From: Scilla litardierei
Lineage: Eukaryota > Streptophyta > Magnoliopsida > Asparagales > Asparagaceae
Direction of reading: 5' to 3'
Assembly: GCA_030789695.1 (NCBI GenBank)
Contig: CM061138.1
Span: 19,540,214-19,604,213, forward strand
Length of the DNA stretch: 64,000 nucleotides
Shown here: one piece after another, positions 63,359 to 64,000 of the stretch
How the letters are laid out: every line of letters begins with the position of its first letter
Numbering within the stretch: position 1 is the first letter of the stretch
Translations under genes and position numbers: made by a program
The notes under the pieces: generated by a model
Database searches by the model: none
Told to the model about the DNA's origin: nothing
The model's input: the letters and a program-made list of their open reading frames with translations, nothing else

Positions 63359-64000
63359 TGTGAAGAAGTTGGCTCGATTCGGCGCAAGAGAAGCAGTCGT
63401 ATGGCAGACAAGTTATCTTGTGCAGAGGTAACTCGTCTGCGCCTGGATTCGACCTATCTGACTCTACACAAGTCAGATACGAGGATGCTGGGCATGTGGC
63501 TTCGTCAGCGCAGTCAGGTCGTTCGGTCGTCAGTTAGAGTCTGAGAGTCGAACGCTCGGCATTGGGTCGATGGGTCGTAACACGGTTAGAGCCCGTGTTC
63601 GGTCGATCGGTCGGTTGGAGGCTCAAAGGATGAAGGCTCACATGCAAGGCTCGGTACTTGGGTCAATCGACACAGAAGGAAGGTTGATCAGTCGAAGGGA
63701 GCCCTTTGGGATGCTGCCCACTAGGAAGCGGCGATTGGCCCACTAGGTTGTGGCATCATTAATTGCATAGAGCGGCGATTGGATCGGTTGTCGTAATTGT
63801 CGGTCGGGATCCGTATCCTTAGGAATTCCTAGCCAATGATGACACCTATTGTAACCTAGGCTTTTAAATAGGGGGTTTTATGTTAGGGTTTCGTAGAGAG
63901 CCGCCATCTGTGAGAGCCAACTGTGAGAGATTGTGTTGTGAGTCTTTGGAGAGATCTTGTGTGCTTCTTCTTCGTTAGACGAAGGTGAAGATTTGTATTG
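63359..64000 (+). repeat. Copia-2 3' LTR (partial)
   Basis: It starts TGTGAAGAAG after the purine stretch AAGGTGGAGATC (63347-63358). It continues to the window end, about 180 bp short of the full LTR. The target-site duplication on this side is not visible. Confidence 0.9.

Larger units (their letters stand above)
58170..64000 (+). mobile_element. Ty1-copia LTR retrotransposon (Copia-2), runs off the window
   Basis: Same family as Copia-1, with LTR, primer site, gag, protease, integrase, RT and RNase H all in order. The 3' LTR begins at 63359 and is cut by the window end after 642 bp. It is inserted in tandem unit 2 after CTATATT. The uninterrupted site is seen in unit 1 at 50971. The coding region is more complete than Copia-1 but has at least five stops, three frameshifts and changed catalytic residues, so it is not autonomous. 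Confidence 0.94.

Overview
The window is nuclear DNA of a flowering plant. The evidence is one intron-containing receptor-like kinase gene with plant-type GT-AG introns, surrounded by layers of plant retrotransposons and DNA-transposon derivatives. No bacterial, organellar or viral gene set is visible. The species cannot be told from the sequence.

The only host gene I can support is a cysteine-rich receptor-like kinase (CRK) on the + strand. Five exons (23860-23987, 24152-24365, 31502-31733, 31865-32015, 41353-41661) join in phase into a complete, apparently active Ser/Thr kinase domain and C-terminal tail of 343 codons. Two introns are swollen to 7.1 kb and 9.3 kb by transposons. The extracellular and membrane parts expected upstream are not recognisable in the 23.8 kb before the first kinase exon.

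Layout. 1-1864: no gene. 1865-7765: decayed Ty1-copia element (Copia-1). 8099-8236: hairpin element. 11585-13315: deleted Ty3-gypsy element on the minus strand with three LTRs. 14138-14641: Mutator-like foldback element carrying six palindromes. 15960-16504: Helitron-like element. 16630-17350: gypsy integrase/chromodomain fragment. 17360-19330: BED/DUF659 hAT-type transposase pseudogene, split by a non-autonomous hAT element (17990-18863). 19482-21416: internally deleted copia element with short LTRs. 23032-23465: hAT MITE. 23860-41661: the CRK gene, whose introns hold a TRIM, two gypsy elements, a minus-strand copia-type remnant with a Helitron in its LTR, and fragments of a third gypsy family. 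42546-46260: gypsy-family-3 copy with gag and protease remnants but no pol. 46030-58169: two head-to-tail copies of a roughly 7.5-kb unit with a second level of internal repeats and no recognisable gene. 58170-64000: a second copia element of the Copia-1 family, running off the window inside its 3' LTR.

Transposon coding regions carry stops, frameshifts or active-site changes and look dead. The history can be read in part. Copia-2 landed in the second tandem unit after the duplication, and the first unit preserves the empty site. The hAT MITE landed inside a hAT transposase relic. A Helitron landed inside an LTR. I found no CRISPR array, rRNA or tRNA gene, and no convincing novel multi-gene system. 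The most unusual structures are the nested repeat array at 46-58 kb, the palindrome-studded foldback element at 14.1-14.6 kb and the three-LTR gypsy derivative. All alignments and divergence figures were made by eye.
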